From NCBI GenBank assembly GCA_003439945.1, contig QVRM01002377.1, positions 1,376,001 to 1,440,000 on the forward strand: 64,000 bases of DNA. Direction: 5' to 3'. Under the pieces are notes generated by a model. The model was not told the DNA's origin and searched no databases. It was given only the letters and a program-made list of their open reading frames with translations. Below, piece after piece: positions 11,045 through 23,515 of the stretch. The number at the start of each line of letters is the position of its first letter. Positions within the stretch are counted from its first letter, which is position 1. Source of the stretch: Dermanyssus gallinae. Lineage: Eukaryota; Arthropoda; Arachnida; Mesostigmata; Dermanyssidae. A program made the translations under genes and the position numbers.

Positions 11045-11120
11045 AATGCGCAATGCACATGCGTCACTGGCAGTGAGCAGCGACTAGTGTGGGACTCACA
11101 ATGCCGATTTTCTCCTCCTC
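11045..11120 (-). other. R1-like 3' UTR with GAGTCCCACAC motif
   Basis: The motif occupies 11087-11097 (minus strand). It is followed by CTAGTCGCTGCTCACTG and CAGTGACGCATGTGC, which can pair as CACTG/CAGTG. It is closely similar to the copy at 53925-54005. Confidence 0.65.
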
Positions 11121-11272
11121 AAACTCAGAATTGCACTTCTACGGCCCCATAGTGCTTGCGTGCGCCCCTCCGGTCTGAGGAGATACGTCAAGAACTCGTT
11201 GAAGACTTAGCTGCCGTCTTCTCCGTTACTCCACGGCGCCTCATTTCGGCCAACCGCCTGGGCGACCACCAA

Positions 11273-11640
11273 TTATGTCTCTGTTGCGCCCTGCCAGCAT
11301 TTTTGCCCTGCTAGCATTAATGCCGTCTTGCACCCATTCTTCCTCCCTTCAGCCGACAATACCAATCGCTGTACCGCCTCACTCAGTAACAGGCCCCGGA
11401 CCTCATCTGGCCCCGCAGCTTGCTCTGGCGAGGGCACTCCACAGTGCATTACTGTGTGTTCTATATTGTCAGGTTCTCCGGACGTGCGCACGTTAGGCGT
11501 TCTCCCCCTGAGACAATTTTTGCAAGAACCAGGTGGTCCGCAGTACAAGTAGTTTCTTAAATCCGGCTGACCTGAATTGCCACAAAGCGCTGGGCTGCTC
11601 AAAGCGTCGGCCTGTTTCAGGCTGTCTTCAATGGCCATGT
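11273..11640 (-). pseudogene. R1-like ORF2 C-terminal fragment
   Basis: A 121-codon minus-strand frame with CKNCLRG, EHTVMHC and a tail VQRLVLSAEGR. The cysteine/histidine pattern C-x2-C-x(n)-H-x4-C is the R1-type C-terminal motif, with extra residues in the middle. Its position just upstream of a 3' UTR motif on the same strand supports the call. The start codon is not meaningful, as the fragment is 5' truncated. Confidence 0.65.
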
Positions 11641-13390
11641 TCGCTCAGACGTGTGCTGCGTAGAAGGCCGTCGATTCTGTAGAATCTTGTGCCTATTTAG
11701 CGTTCCCTATGTCGATAATAATGACCCAGAAAGTGAAATTTCACTCGCTTTGACCAAACTCATGTACTCTGTGTTAGATTATAATGTGTACGCAGAGTTG
11801 ACAAATTTGCTTTACGATGCATAATGATGCATCTGTAGAAAAGATGGTCGAGTTTTGACCAAACCCTGCCAATTGAGGAGAACATATGCGCGCATAGCGT
11901 TTTAGGCAAAGGTGGACAGCGGTCTACCCGCGCGGAACTTTAAAACCAGTGCATCGCAATCGTCTGTTAAAATTGAGCCAAATCACAGATAAAACAGAAA
12001 AGAATTTTCCTTTAATTACATGGAACCCAAACATATGCAGGAATATGCGAGTTGATTGCGTCACCGCATCAGGTTTTGCCTCATTCAAGGACAATTTGCC
12101 AGCGCTTAGCCAGCTTCTCGTGCTCAATTTTTTTTTAAATCTACGACAGCACTTCTGTGAACGCTAGTGTTTGGCTTCGTTACGTCCGAGCCACAATAGC
12201 GTCAATACGTCAACGCCGCCATTGCGTACTCGTATCGAATTTATTTATGGGCTTTCTCCAGCGGAGAAATACAGCTGCCGAACAATGCTATACCGGAGTC
12301 AATAGAGCCAATTCTAGCAAAGCCAATTATCGAATCTCCGATAGCTAATCCGCTATTCATGGTTGCTAGGACAACGCCTTATTTTTAGAACCATGCGTCA
12401 GTCGCTCAAGCCACCGTCACAACCAAGTTTTTATGGAAGCCTTTACTCTTAGATTTAACGAAACGTTGAACTCCGTTGTGCTTCTCCGAAACAACGTCGG
12501 CTTCTCTCAGCTAAAAAGCGTTCAGCAACTGGGATAAGTGATATTCTAAGGGTGCAAGGTCCGGAAAAGTATATGCTAAATAACATTTTAACCTTTTAAA
12601 ATGTTTTAAAAGAGAACATTGGCAACAGCGGCTTAACAGCGGAACGGATGTGGGAAAGGAGCTCAGTTTGTTGATAACACCTAATGTCCAAGGATTCCAT
12701 TGAAAAATATTAAAGGACATTTTACCATGTTGTATCGCATTTAAGCATTTATTTATTACAAAGCAAGTTTATAACCGTGTAGTATGTTTAACTTCACGTT
12801 TTTCAGTCCTTTTACGCTGATCTTCTATGAAAGGTCCTAAAGTCCCGTAACGAGTGTCTATGTAGTCACAAAAAAGACCGTCCATATCATAAGACACATT
12901 GCATTGTATCATACGGTTGGTGTAACTCTTGTTTGGATCAACTATTAATGTCTTCCTAATGAACGCGCAGAAAAAACTTCGCGTTGCATGATGATCATCA
13001 CAATCGTACTATATTTTCCATAACATGTATTACAGCAACAATATTCATCATTGCGGCAATAATTGCAAATGTCATGGGCAGTGATGACATGTAGCTTTTG
13101 GCGTGGCACCGTCAATGATTTTGGCGTGATGCTGGTTGGGGCAGCAAGGTGTACGGCTACGAACAACGGACGGGAGCGGGGGCGAGGTCCATGTGCATAT
13201 GTGCCACAGTCTTCTTGCTGTTAGCTTGTTTTCAAACTTTCCCGCCCGTTGACGATCGGCTGAGAACCGGAAGTGCTTCATAACGGGGCCCGCATGCATT
13301 TCCGGTGGCGGCACCGTTTGAATCTCGGCGATGGCCCTTCATAGGCTTCGCTTTTATCGGCCGACGAATGTTTGCGCTGTTTCCGGCGGT
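11641..13390. other. No gene seen
   Basis: About 1.7 kb with only short chance frames. No repeats or RNA motifs that I can support. Confidence 0.5.
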
Positions 13391-13394
13391 GAGG

Positions 13395-13485
13395 TGGTCG
13401 TAGTGGTGGTGGTGGCGGTGGCGGCGGTGGTGGTGGTGGTGGTGGTTGTGATGGTGCTGCTGCTGCTGCTGCTGCTACTACTGTG
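13395..13485 (+). repeat. Compound triplet repeat (GGT/GGC)n-(GCT)n
   Basis: GGT-rich triplets from about 13400 pass into a GCT run at about 13457-13477. The minus strand reads as a run of prolines then serine/alanine depending on frame, which gives a 99-codon frame at 13577-13278. I treat that as a repeat artefact. Confidence 0.85.
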
Positions 13486-13489
13486 CTGC

Positions 13490-14600
13490 TTGTACTCAAT
13501 ATGGGGCAGTAGATGGATGTGGGCGCCGTGTATGAGCGTGGACGACCACGAGCAAAGGCCGACGACTCGCGTCTCATCGGCTAAGGCAAGCATATATGGA
13601 TACATTTGCTAAAAGTTGTTGGCGTCACCGACAGCTATAAGGCCATAGAGCTATAGAGGAAAGATAAACGACGTCAAACGACGGCACGTTTTAGACGGAA
13701 GCCACTGCGTATTTACGTCTGCGTATGGTATGCGAATGCTCATGCATATGTGTGTCTGCGTACCTCCGTATGAGTGGAGTGGAATAGTGAGACGGAACTG
13801 GAATAGTGAGAACACTAACTGCATTATGCAGGCATTCATTTGTCCATTTTTGTAATCGAATTGAAGATTTAGAGCCCAGCACTTAGAGCGCAATTTGATC
13901 ATAACTCGAGCCAGGTCTTATTGGGCGGGACTTTAACTTGGCAAACAGCTAAGCATTCATTGTCTTAGAAACAACGATAGCGATGTGCATGGCAAGGATG
14001 ATTAAGGAACCATGTGAGACGCGTAGAGATTGCATCGTCACATTTACGCCGTTGCCTGCGTCAACAGCATCGCGGCAGTGACCAGAGCCCTCTCGGTGGT
14101 GTTTTTTGGTAACGGTTGGGCTTTATGGGGCACATTATGCCGTTCGGCGGGAGTCGCAAAAACGATTAGCATCGAATGGACCTTGCCTGCGAATTTGCGT
14201 TTTTTTTCTGAAACCTAAAAAATCATAGTTAGCGATCAGCTGTTGAACCACCAAGTCGCATCGCTTGCGAGCTCTGTCTAAAGCAAGTCATACCTGTGTA
14301 ATTGTAGCGTTTTCTTAGCAACGGTGACCAAAGACGACAGTGAGCAGTTCCCGGGATATAATGTGCAACACATCATCTCTTTAGTGCTTGAATTACTGCA
14401 ACCGACATCCAACTACGGCACCTCCACATTACATTGGCGGTAGACTGCTATCAAACGATTGTAATCGATCGTTCGAAAATTCGTAATCGATTCAGCAACA
14501 TCTGTGGTTTAACATTGAACTTGAAAGCCAACATCGTTTCACCCAAGCACTTGATAAATAGCTTCTTCACAAGCTTTACAACCAACCGCGCTACGACCTG
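13490..14600. other. No gene seen
   Basis: Moderate G+C, short frames only. No motif recognised. Confidence 0.45.
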
Positions 14601-14664
14601 CAACGGCAGCGACGACAGCAACAGCAACAACAACGACGACAACAACAACATCGTCATCACCATC
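14600..14664 (+). repeat. Degenerate (CAA/CGA)n triplet tract
   Basis: AAC/GAC/CAA triplets run just upstream of the family A element. It could be part of its 5' UTR or a separate microsatellite. Confidence 0.7.
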
Positions 14665-14800
14665 ATCCTACTTGACTGACGCGTGAAGCCGTCAACGACA
14701 CCTGCCGGCCACTCTGTGCTTTGTTGTTGTCCTATTTATACCCTCTCCCGCCCCTCCTCCGCAGTCTGCTCTCTAAGCTTGTCGCGCCTATTGAAACGGG

Positions 14801-15737
14801 ATGGAGTCTAAGCATTGTACGGTTTGTTCTAAGCCAATTTCCCAAGGGCATGTTTCATGTAGCAGTTGTGCGCGAAATGTGCACCTCACCTGTACAGGCG
14901 TTCAGCTCAGGGAAGGGGAGAACTGGGTATGCACTCTTTGCAAAGCTGTTGGAGAGTTTAATGACACTGGCTTACTGCCCGTAATTGATTCTGTCGTAAA
15001 AAGCTCACAAAACGGAGAGCTATCCACTGTCTTAGCGTGGCTATTCAAGCAAGTGTGCGTTCTCACCAGGGAAGTGGATGCCTGCAAGCAGCATTGCAAT
15101 GCACCGCCGGCAAGACTCGCATCTACAACAGCGCCGGAAACAATGGAACCGGCGATAAGAAGATCTATAATAATTGGGGATATGCCTAAACCTTCTTAAG
15201 GGTTGCCAGAAGCAACTATCGCTACTCAAGAGGTTCAAAGATCTTCATATTTCACTTCGACCATTCAGTAATGATCTCAAGCTGATTTTTACTGACACAT
15301 TGCAGGCCATGAGTGACACCTCGGACCCGCTACAAGTTGTCATTCATGCAGGGCATGCAGAGTGCATTAAACTAGAAACTGACGAGGCGCTGGCTTTGTA
15401 CGAAGGCGTTCTAGTTGAGGCGAGAAACAAACACCCTGGGCACTCTCTTGTCCTGGTGTCAACTCCTGTTTACAGCCAAGGGTGTAAGCGTTTCAACAAC
15501 GGACTTGCCAGCCTTGCTTACAAGTTTAACGTACAGACCAAGTTTTTAGACATAACTAATATACAGGCAGCAACAGGATTATCTCAAGTATTCAGATACG
15601 ACGATATTTCGGCGAATAAGATTGCGAACGTTCTAGTGCGATATTCATGTAAATTTGTTGGAGTGAAGAGTCCCTTGCCGTCCTTGCTGCGCACTTCGAA
15701 GAAGACCGACCTCCAACGTCAACAAAGTTGTTCATAA
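14801..15737 (+). pseudogene. Family A LINE ORF1: PHD-like finger plus SGNH/esterase-like domain
   Basis: The frame opens at the ATG at 14801. Residues 6-47 form a C4-H-C3 PHD-type zinc finger (C6, C9, C20, C23, H28, C31, C44, C47). After a linker the chain reaches IIIGD, which resembles SGNH block I (GDS). A frameshift near 15180 moves to another frame, which carries VVIHAGHAE (block III-like), a SLVLVSTPVYS strand and YDDISANKIANVL (block V-like) before TAA at 15735. PHD plus esterase ORF1s are known from CR1/L2-type LINEs, where the esterase may help RNA or membrane handling. The catalytic Ser of GDS is Met here, so activity is doubtful. ORF2 follows in a frame already open before this stop. 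Confidence 0.8.
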
Positions 15738-18700
15738 ACAACAGACAGCAGTGTCAGCGGCAAGCAACGACGTCAAGAAACTGCCAAACCGCCAGATTCG
15801 TAATGGCAAACAAAGCCTTCAGGTGCAGCAACGACAAACTAATAACAGAGAAACCAGAATCAACAGGCAAAACGCTAAAAACAACAACAGCCACTGGCAG
15901 CAGCAATGTAGACCGAACATCACTCGGACCAATCGTAATGATAATCGAGAGCGTAACCCGGGTAATTTGTTGGGGTTCCCCCAATGATGACCAACCCCTA
16001 CCTCTCATACAATCCGTTCGCTGCTCTATCCGAGAATTACTGGATGGGCATGGGCCAGTACCCATTCCAACTGCAGCGCCCTCCCGTGCGAGGCAGACGC
16101 TGGAATTAAACATAATGCAGTGGAGTATCGAGGGTGCCAAAACAGGTCAGGATCTTCTCCCGCACGCAGAATTATCCGCGTTTGACATTGTTATTTTAAC
16201 TGAGACATGGTCTACAAAAAGCATAAACGTGAATGGATTTTACACTGCTGAGTGTCTGGCACAACACGCAGCAGGACCAGGAAGACCAAGTGGGGGCGTA
16301 GCTGTTTTGTACAATGGCAGATCTGGTGAAGTAACAGTTCAGTATAATGATGACAACTGTGTCATTTTAAGTACCGATAAATGTAATGTCGTTGCCATGT
16401 ACTCAAGCCCCGCGGAGAGAATAATAAATCTGCTCGATAAGCTGTGTCGGTTGCTCGATTCAGTTGATTTACGGAAACCAACTCTACTCTGTGGTGACTT
16501 AAACTGCCCAATAGATAAACCCAGCAATAGTAGGTGCAGATCGCTGATCAACACCTTACATGATCGAGGTCTGTGGCTTGTCACCTCTCCGGATGTGCAT
16601 ACATTTGTGGGACCACAGGGTAGATCAACGATCGATATATTTGCAACCAACATGGAAGAGACCTCCGTGACGTATCACGGCGTGCTGTCGCAACTGACAG
16701 CTTTCGGAGCCAAATCGCATCTTCCGGTTGGATTCAGTGCGCGGATGCCGGCGGAATCTCTAGTTCAACGGAGATTAAAATGGTCGTAGTCGCTAGACAT
16801 TAATCGTCTTGTTCAATGTTCCCGAGAAATCTTGCCGCCTCCAAAAGAGTTTTCGGTTGATGAGTACGCCAGTCGAATTGTTTCAGTCATACGACGAAGC
16901 GTCTGCGAAAAGCGATCCAGGCGCAGCGTACCTTGGATGAACACAGAGCTGCGTAAGTTTAAGCGTTATGTTGTCCAAGCTTATATTCTATCCCGATTAC
17001 AAGACATTATGTTGCCTTTATATCAATGGCTCAACAGGACGTACAAACAAATGATCAAGTCAGCCAAAAGGGACTATGCTCTGAATAAAGAAAATCGTCT
17101 CATTCTGGAAGCCATGAAACAACCGTATAAATAGATTAAAAGCGAATCCCGGACTGTCGCTTGCCCTATCCCATCTAAGGAGTTAAGACCGTACTTCGGG
17201 CAGATGTTTGCAATCGATAATACCATCCCAGAAAACGTTCCTGAGCTTATATCTGTGTGGGATGAGATGACTATGCAAGCCAGAGAGGGTATCTTGGCTG
17301 AGATAACTAAAGATGATGTTATCAACGCCATACTGAATTCAAAATCTCGTAAAGCACCAGGTCCAGATCAAGTGCAAAATGAACACCTGCACCAAGTTAT
17401 GTTGCTGGTTCCCGCCATACACGCTCTATTCAACAAGATACAAGAATATGCATCCTTGCCCTCGTCTTGGAGGGAAATTATTTTGAGTGTCATACCGAAA
17501 GGGAAAGGTAACCCGCTCTCCCCGTCATCTTGGCGTGGTATTGCGAAGAAAAGTGTTGTGTACAAGCTTTTAGCTAGTATATTAACTAAGCGACTGGAGG
17601 CGTTTCTCGACGACGTGGATGGATTTCCGGAAGAGCAGCATGGATTTAGAAGAGGAAAGTCGACGATGACTGCTTGCTCCGTGCTTCTCGGCGAGATTCG
17701 GGCAAATCTCTCACAAAAACGGTTACCGCTCTACGCCGTTTTTGTAGACTTTAAATCGGCCTTTGACACAGCGTCGCGGAAACTGATTGTGGTAAAGCTG
17801 GTATATCTCGGAGTACCGCTCACATTTCTTCAGCTGATTGCCTCAATCCTTCAACAGGGCCAGTTGTCCTCGATGACGGAGTGTCTGAGCACGAGCCTTT
17901 GGTTCAAACAACAGGGGTTGCTCAGGGGGACAATCTCAGTCCTCTCCTATTCTCTGTTCTGGTTTCGGATTTACCATCAATAATCACTAAACGACACAAG
18001 TTCGTCAAAGTGTTGCTCTATGCCGACGATTTGGTCCTGTTTTCCAGAAGCCGTTTTCACACTCAGCAGGCGCTCGCAACTCTGCAGAAGTATGTGAATG
18101 CTAATGGCCTGGTTATAAATGTAAGTAAAACAAAGGTTATTAAATTCAAGGAAGGCGGTCGGCTGGCTAGCGATGATTTGGCTTCACCTTCAAGGAAACC
18201 CTGTCGAGTACGTAAAACATTTCGCCTACCTCGGCGTCGAATTAACAACCACTGGGTTGTGTTTTACGCGACATATCAAAGAAAGAATCCGTAAGGGTTT
18301 TATGGTATTTCACAGTATTCAAATACCAGTGCGGCTGTCGTTACAGGCAGCCTTGCAGCTATTTGATATAAAAATAAGCCCCACAGCTGGGTATGGAATA
18401 CAAGTGATATGGCCGTACCTCAGCGCAGCGAACCTCGCTGATCTCGACAGACTTAAAGCTGCATTCCTCAAGCGTACCCTGGGTGTCCACAGAACAAGCC
18501 GCAACCGACTTGTCTACCTGGCGGCTGGAACACCTCTCTTCACAGAAACTTTGCTGCGAAGCTTCAACCTGCCTCACACTGAAGCATTTAGGCAGCACAT
18601 CCAGAATTGGGAGGCGAAACTAGCTGATGTCGATCCAGCCTTCTTTATGACACCTGCCCTCACCTCGGACACGTGGAAGGATCCCAATATGGCAAATCGT

Positions 18701-18868
18701 CATCTTACTCTTCGATATGCTATGCATGGTTTTCACCATAAAATTTGTGTTCGACCTGGCCACCATGAAGCTGACGAATCATGCACTTGTCAACGTTGCG
18801 GCCATCAGTGCACAACATATCATTTACTTGAATGCTCCAATCCGGTTTTTGTAAACCGTCTAATGTAA
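15728..18868 (+). pseudogene. Family A LINE ORF2: APE endonuclease, reverse transcriptase, zinc tail
   Basis: The APE endonuclease starts near 16104 (NIMQWSIEGAKT), with ILTETW, GGVAVLYN, CGDLNC and STIDIFATN, then KSHLPV in place of SDH. In-frame TAG stops lie at 16787 and 17132. The RT follows: RKAPGPD, VIPKGKGNP, GFRRGKST, VFVDFKSAFD, then a frameshift near 17865, TTGVAQGDNLSPLLF and YADDLVLF (codons from 18019). Another frameshift near 18180 leads to YVKHFAYLGVEL, SPTAGYGIQVIW and the tail C-T-C-x2-C-x3-C-x2-YH-x3-C, with TAA at 18866. Just two stops and two frameshifts across 3.1 kb make this the best preserved full-length copy in the window. It is inactive as read. ORF1 at 14801 lies directly upstream. 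Confidence 0.9.
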
Positions 18869-18905
18869 CAAAATATAATACCTACTATTTGGTCAATAAA
18901 CTTGA
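18869..18905 (+). terminator. Family A 3' end with AATAAA signal
   Basis: A short UTR after the ORF2 stop carries TCAATAAAC at about 18893-18901. Other family A copies also end in TTAATAAA or GAAATAAA within 30-60 bases of the stop. Confidence 0.5.
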
Positions 18906-21442
18906 AACAGAAAATCATAGGTCTTTCCATTGTGAGTCTGTATTCTTGTTTGTAAGCGTGCCAATAAAAGAAAACATTACGAGTAATCTCGGTGATTGAG
19001 CCCAATGCCCACAAGGTGTTGGGCTTACTGTCTGGGCGTCGTTAGACTTAAAGAAACTGAAAGAAAAAGAAAATGGAATAAACGAGAGAATGACGGCCTG
19101 GGCGCTACGTCAGGCGGCTGATTGTCGCGTCACTGCGTTTTAAACAACATCGTCACCTGCCCGCTGTAGTTAGATGCAGCCGCAGCTGGTGGTGAGAAAA
19201 AGGCTAGCGGGCTGGGCGGATAGCTGCACTAGCCTTTCTTATTCAAACGAATTATTTTCAAAGCTTTAAATGCTTCAAGCGGTCAACAAAGATATATCGA
19301 GCGCTGCTTTAGAAGTGGCTACGGTAACCGAAGACCGATAAGCGGAGAACTTCTACGGGGGCCACGTATAGCAGACATTTGCGTTCGTAAATTTCAATAT
19401 TACATTACAACACGTTTTCAGCAAGCCAAAAGCGACCGTGCGATGTTTGCATTATTAAATCTATTATTAATAAAATGACCGTAAATATATGTTACCGTGC
19501 GTTGCACAGCGGTTTTCTTTGTGCGGAGGTTTATTAGAGTGTTCTTGAATGCACATTCTTCAGTAGCTTGTTTTGTGAGATGTTTCGTTTAATCATTGCA
19601 AGAGGGCATATTCCGTTGATGCACGAGTCGATGTTGCGGCCTCTAAGAACGAAGAAATTCTAGATGAGCCGAATACAAAAAAAAATAAAAAAATGAAAAA
19701 GTGAAAAAAACATGTAAAGCAGATAAAAATGTAATTTTGTTGTGTGTAAGACTACTGCGGGTTTTGCAACAAAAAACCGAAAACGAGTTGAAGAACACGA
19801 TATACAAAATGCTATGCCGTTTTGCAGTAGAAAGTTGTGCGGGCGTTTCCAGTCTTTGAAGGCAAGCTAGGTGATCCACGTGCTTCCGGAAAGTGTCTGC
19901 CTTTTGGCAGATGTCAGATGGTGTCAAGGCCGCATTCTACGAATCCTTTGTGTGCATTCTAATGACATACCTCCCAATAGTGGGCAGAGGAGGTGCAAGA
20001 CCTTGGAATATGCCGCGTTCCGGGACAAATTTTGCCACGGGTCGGAAGTCGACGAACCACGATTGCTTGTTTCATCAGCGACATCCTTCCGGTCCTTAGA
20101 GGAATAGAATACAAATCCACAGCATCATAAGTTGCATTCTACCTATGGATTTACTCCAGTGACAGGACCTGCCAATACAGTCTAGTACTGCCGCATAGCT
20201 TCTAAACAGCTTAGCCTCAGGGTACTCTCGAACTTTCTCGATAATGTGTAAGGGTCGACCAGAAGTGTTTTTGAAGCAAGCACTAATTATTTCGAATTTC
20301 AGGCCTCGACGGTGCAGAAAGTCCTAAAGCACAAAACCGGTTGAAGGAAAGTCGCAAAGTTCATCGCTATCTACTTACATAAACCGGTCTGTTAGTACAT
20401 AGTAATATTACATGCAATGCACCCGTAGCTTTACGAAAACGTAGGGTGTATTGAATCTTCTGATATTAGTAGGTATTGCGTTTCAGATGAGCTCATAGGG
20501 AAGCGCGAATTCGACAATAAGTGTGCTGAGTATGCTTACGTAGACCGGCCGACTAGCAACTCCGAACAGAGTACGAACAAAAAGGAAGAAGACCTGATGC
20601 TCACGAGAACATATGGTTATTTTAAAAACTAGAGTTGTATGCATGAAACAAGACATGCGGAATGTGTAAAGCTAGTGAAAAAGAAAAATAGAAAAACAAA
20701 CGAATTCTCCCAGCATTATGGGACCAAGGTGGTACACACGGCGTTTCTAGCAAGCAGTGCAAGTTTTTGACGGCGGTCCGGTCTGTTTTGGGCTTGCAAG
20801 CGCTTTGATAATCGAGTACTGGACTGTACTTAGGGAGTGAAGATGTCGAAATCAAATAGGACACAAACGGAGTATCATAAACGCTGAACATTAGTTGACT
20901 GCAAACCTTAGTTGACTGACTTAGAAACTCTAGCGTTTACTGTATTTACTGGCAGTATTTTGTATAATAATTTTGAATTAGATTTATATTTGTGTTTGTA
21001 ACGCTTAACGTAAGTTTGAATAAAGCAAATGTGTTCACACGACCTTTCTGTGCGGATATGAAGATGTGTAGACTAACAACTTGTAAAGACCATATTCAGC
21101 GCACCAGAAATAATGCAGCGGTTAGCAAAGAACAATGCATAGTGCAACGTCCTGATAATTAGAAGACCGTAATTTATGCTGAACTAAGGTAAGAAAAGTC
21201 GCTGCAGTACATTGTGTCTAATCTTTGCATGGGCTGATCCTACGATAGAAGTGCGACTACGACCATAATTACGTGGTGTGCAGATCTCCCGTACAGTGGA
21301 GGAAGTTATCTAAGCGCACGGTAGAGCTCATCGTTTGTAACGTAAGCCAGAGCCCAGAAGGGCAGATTGGCCTCTGAGCGGCTGCACTTGATGCTGCCTC
21401 GCAATAGGTGACGCAAAGCACCCTCTAATCAATTTGCTTAAG

Positions 21443-21445
<3 letters not shown>
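18906..21445. other. No gene seen (2.5 kb)
   Basis: Contains an A-rich stretch near 19676-19712 and several short frames, the longest near 19871-20107 and 20622-20891, none with a motif I recognise. A small GC hairpin (AGCCCAA...TTGGGCT, 18998-19025) is present. Confidence 0.5.

Positions 21446-21475
<30 letters not shown>
21446..21475. repeat. (TA)n microsatellite
   Basis: About 15 TA units. Confidence 0.95.
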
Positions 21476-21484
<9 letters not shown>

Positions 21485-21649
21485 GTGGATTTCTCTGCAA
21501 TTATAACCACGCTGCATACGCGTACGAACAGCGGAATTCCCATTGGCAGTGTGTCCGCGTCAGCGAACGTTATTACAGAGTCGTGCAAGTTGTTAGTGCA
21601 AGACATACGTCCCGTCAGCGAAGTCTTGTCAATATATAAGTATGCAAGT

Positions 21650-21654
<5 letters not shown>

Positions 21655-21689
<35 letters not shown>
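21655..21689. repeat. (TA)n microsatellite
   Basis: About 17 TA units, 180 bp from the previous tract. Confidence 0.95.
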
Positions 21690-21692
<3 letters not shown>

Positions 21693-23096
21693 AAACATTA
21701 CAGCAACAGATCAACAGTTGGCGCATAATAAATATGTAATTTTGATACCATATTAACACAATCATACCATTGGTATTGGTAGCACAGATAGAGCACACAG
21801 ACAGGTGCTTTTTAAGAGAGAAAGCGGCAGCAGAAGATGCACGATATACTGCTATTAGCCTACCTCCCCCGCTCTTTGCAACTCACTTATTTGCCTTAAA
21901 AAGTTAGGAAGCCTTATTTGCGAAATTGAGCCGCTTACCCTTTAACAGCGTTCAAGTTGGTGAAGCTCAGCTCAGCAGATAAAGAAGTTATACGACGTCA
22001 AAGGGTGCCTTTAAGTCGGGGAAGCAAAAAAGCACCTGTTCAAAGAGATGCGAGAGACATTTCCTGGGGGGTCGTTTGCACAGATTTGTCACGATTCCCT
22101 ATGCTTTTCCTAAATCAGCACATTTCAATCTGCCTGATGGCCTCGACTGATAGTGGTGGTGGTGCAATCGACGTTCACACTCTCCTTTATTGCTCTCCGT
22201 ATATTGAATACGAACGGAATTTTTCCCGAAGGGCAGAGTCGGCGAGATTTCAAGGCCAAACTAATGCGTCGCCTCAAAGCCTGACAATGGTAGCGACTTG
22301 GATGGCGACAGCTCGTAGAGCGGAAGTATTTTTCATCGTTCTAGCTGCTCTAGCTGATGTTCGCCTTAGTTTATCTCTCTGCCATATTATGCTGCGTACA
22401 CTGTTTAATCGATTTAAGACTATACGTAGAAAATGTCCTACATTAAAACAGTCCAATAAACTGGACAAATCCGGAAAGCGTTTGATATCGTAGGAAACTG
22501 GCTAAAGCACTACGGTCACACCCAGCCAGCCTCCCTCAAACCAAATGAGTCTCGAATAACTGAAGTTTTGCCTAGCGTAAGATGAAGTAGCCGAGGTGAA
22601 ATGCTATTTTACCTATGTGTTGGCACATGAACAGGACAACAATTCCAGAATATGCTCAAAGCATTACGAACACTTTCAGCACACTTGTTTTAATTATTTT
22701 AAAATATTTTAAAACTGATTACAGTATAACACGCGAGCATTCTTTGGTCAGTCGACAGGATACATCTATACATCTACAATATAATTTAAAAGGTTTCCTC
22801 TCTTGACTCCCGTACCTGAATATAATTAACGTAATATTGCACAAGACTGTGTTCTACGTACTCTACGCCCGCCTGATAGACATTCCACATCATCTTTGCA
22901 TAGTTCTGTCGGATATCTGCTTGAATCACTGTTATGTTACGATCCGACGATGGAACGAGCGACCCACGTTGGATGTGAATGTGCTGTATACCCGTCATCT
23001 AAAAATCCGATATTGATTGCGGCTAGCATTACTGCTCAGACGCATCCGTTTCTCGTAGTAGCACGTCATGCTCTTACAATTAAAGAGCTTTGTTGG
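21690..23096. other. No gene seen; one 178-codon frame without motif
   Basis: A plus-strand frame at 21957-22493 is long for random sequence of this composition. It is rich in Arg/Ser/Leu with no recognisable domain, and its start context and flanks give no support. I do not call it a gene. Confidence 0.4.
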
Positions 23097-23118
23097 TATA
23101 TATATATATATATATATT
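23097..23118. repeat. (TA)n microsatellite
   Basis: About 11 TA units directly beside the 15-bp inverted repeat at 23116-23155. Confidence 0.93.
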
Positions 23119-23155
23119 ATTTCAAGCATACGGAGCTCTTTATGCTTGAAATAAT
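23116..23155. repeat. 15-bp perfect inverted repeat
   Basis: Arms ATTATTTCAAGCATA at 23116-23130 and its exact complement at 23141-23155, with a 10-base loop. Confidence 0.85.
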
Positions 23156-23343
23156 CTATATAACCTTCGTTACGTATATCGTTGTTTTGATCGTTAAAAT
23201 TTTAAAGTCTTTTTATGTTTGCCCTTTAGTTTAAAATACTAATCCTTTGTGTTAGTGCAAGGCATACCAGGTTATCAGTATTTGCAGTATCAGTCAATAA
23301 ATACAATAACAGAGTTCTAGTAGTAGGGATGCATATGTTTTTA

Positions 23344-23345
<2 letters not shown>

Positions 23346-23384
<39 letters not shown>
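23346..23384. repeat. (TA)n microsatellite
   Basis: About 19 TA units abutting the left arm of the hairpin at 23385. Confidence 0.95.
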
Positions 23385-23386
<2 letters not shown>

Positions 23387-23515
23387 TGTGCACACGTTCT
23401 TACATCACAAATGTATATTTGCTACACTTAAACAAATGATGATATGTATATATATATAATCATTTATTTAAGTGTAGCAAAATATACATTTGTGATGTAA
23501 GAGGATGTGCACAGC
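23385..23515. repeat. Long inverted repeat (about 57-bp arms)
   Basis: Left arm 23385-23440 starts GCTGTGCACA. The right arm 23458-23515 is its reverse complement with only a few mismatches and small gaps. The loop is A/T-rich (GATATGTATATATATATA). It could be a foldback/MITE-like element or a hairpin RNA template. I see no transposase nearby. Confidence 0.88.

Noticed and set aside
13278..13612. Proline- or valine-rich frames
   Set aside because: They arise from triplet repeats. No other sign of a coding gene, and both strands are open for the same reason.
21957..22493. 178-codon frame as a novel gene
   Set aside because: No motif and no coding-like context. Kept only as an open frame.
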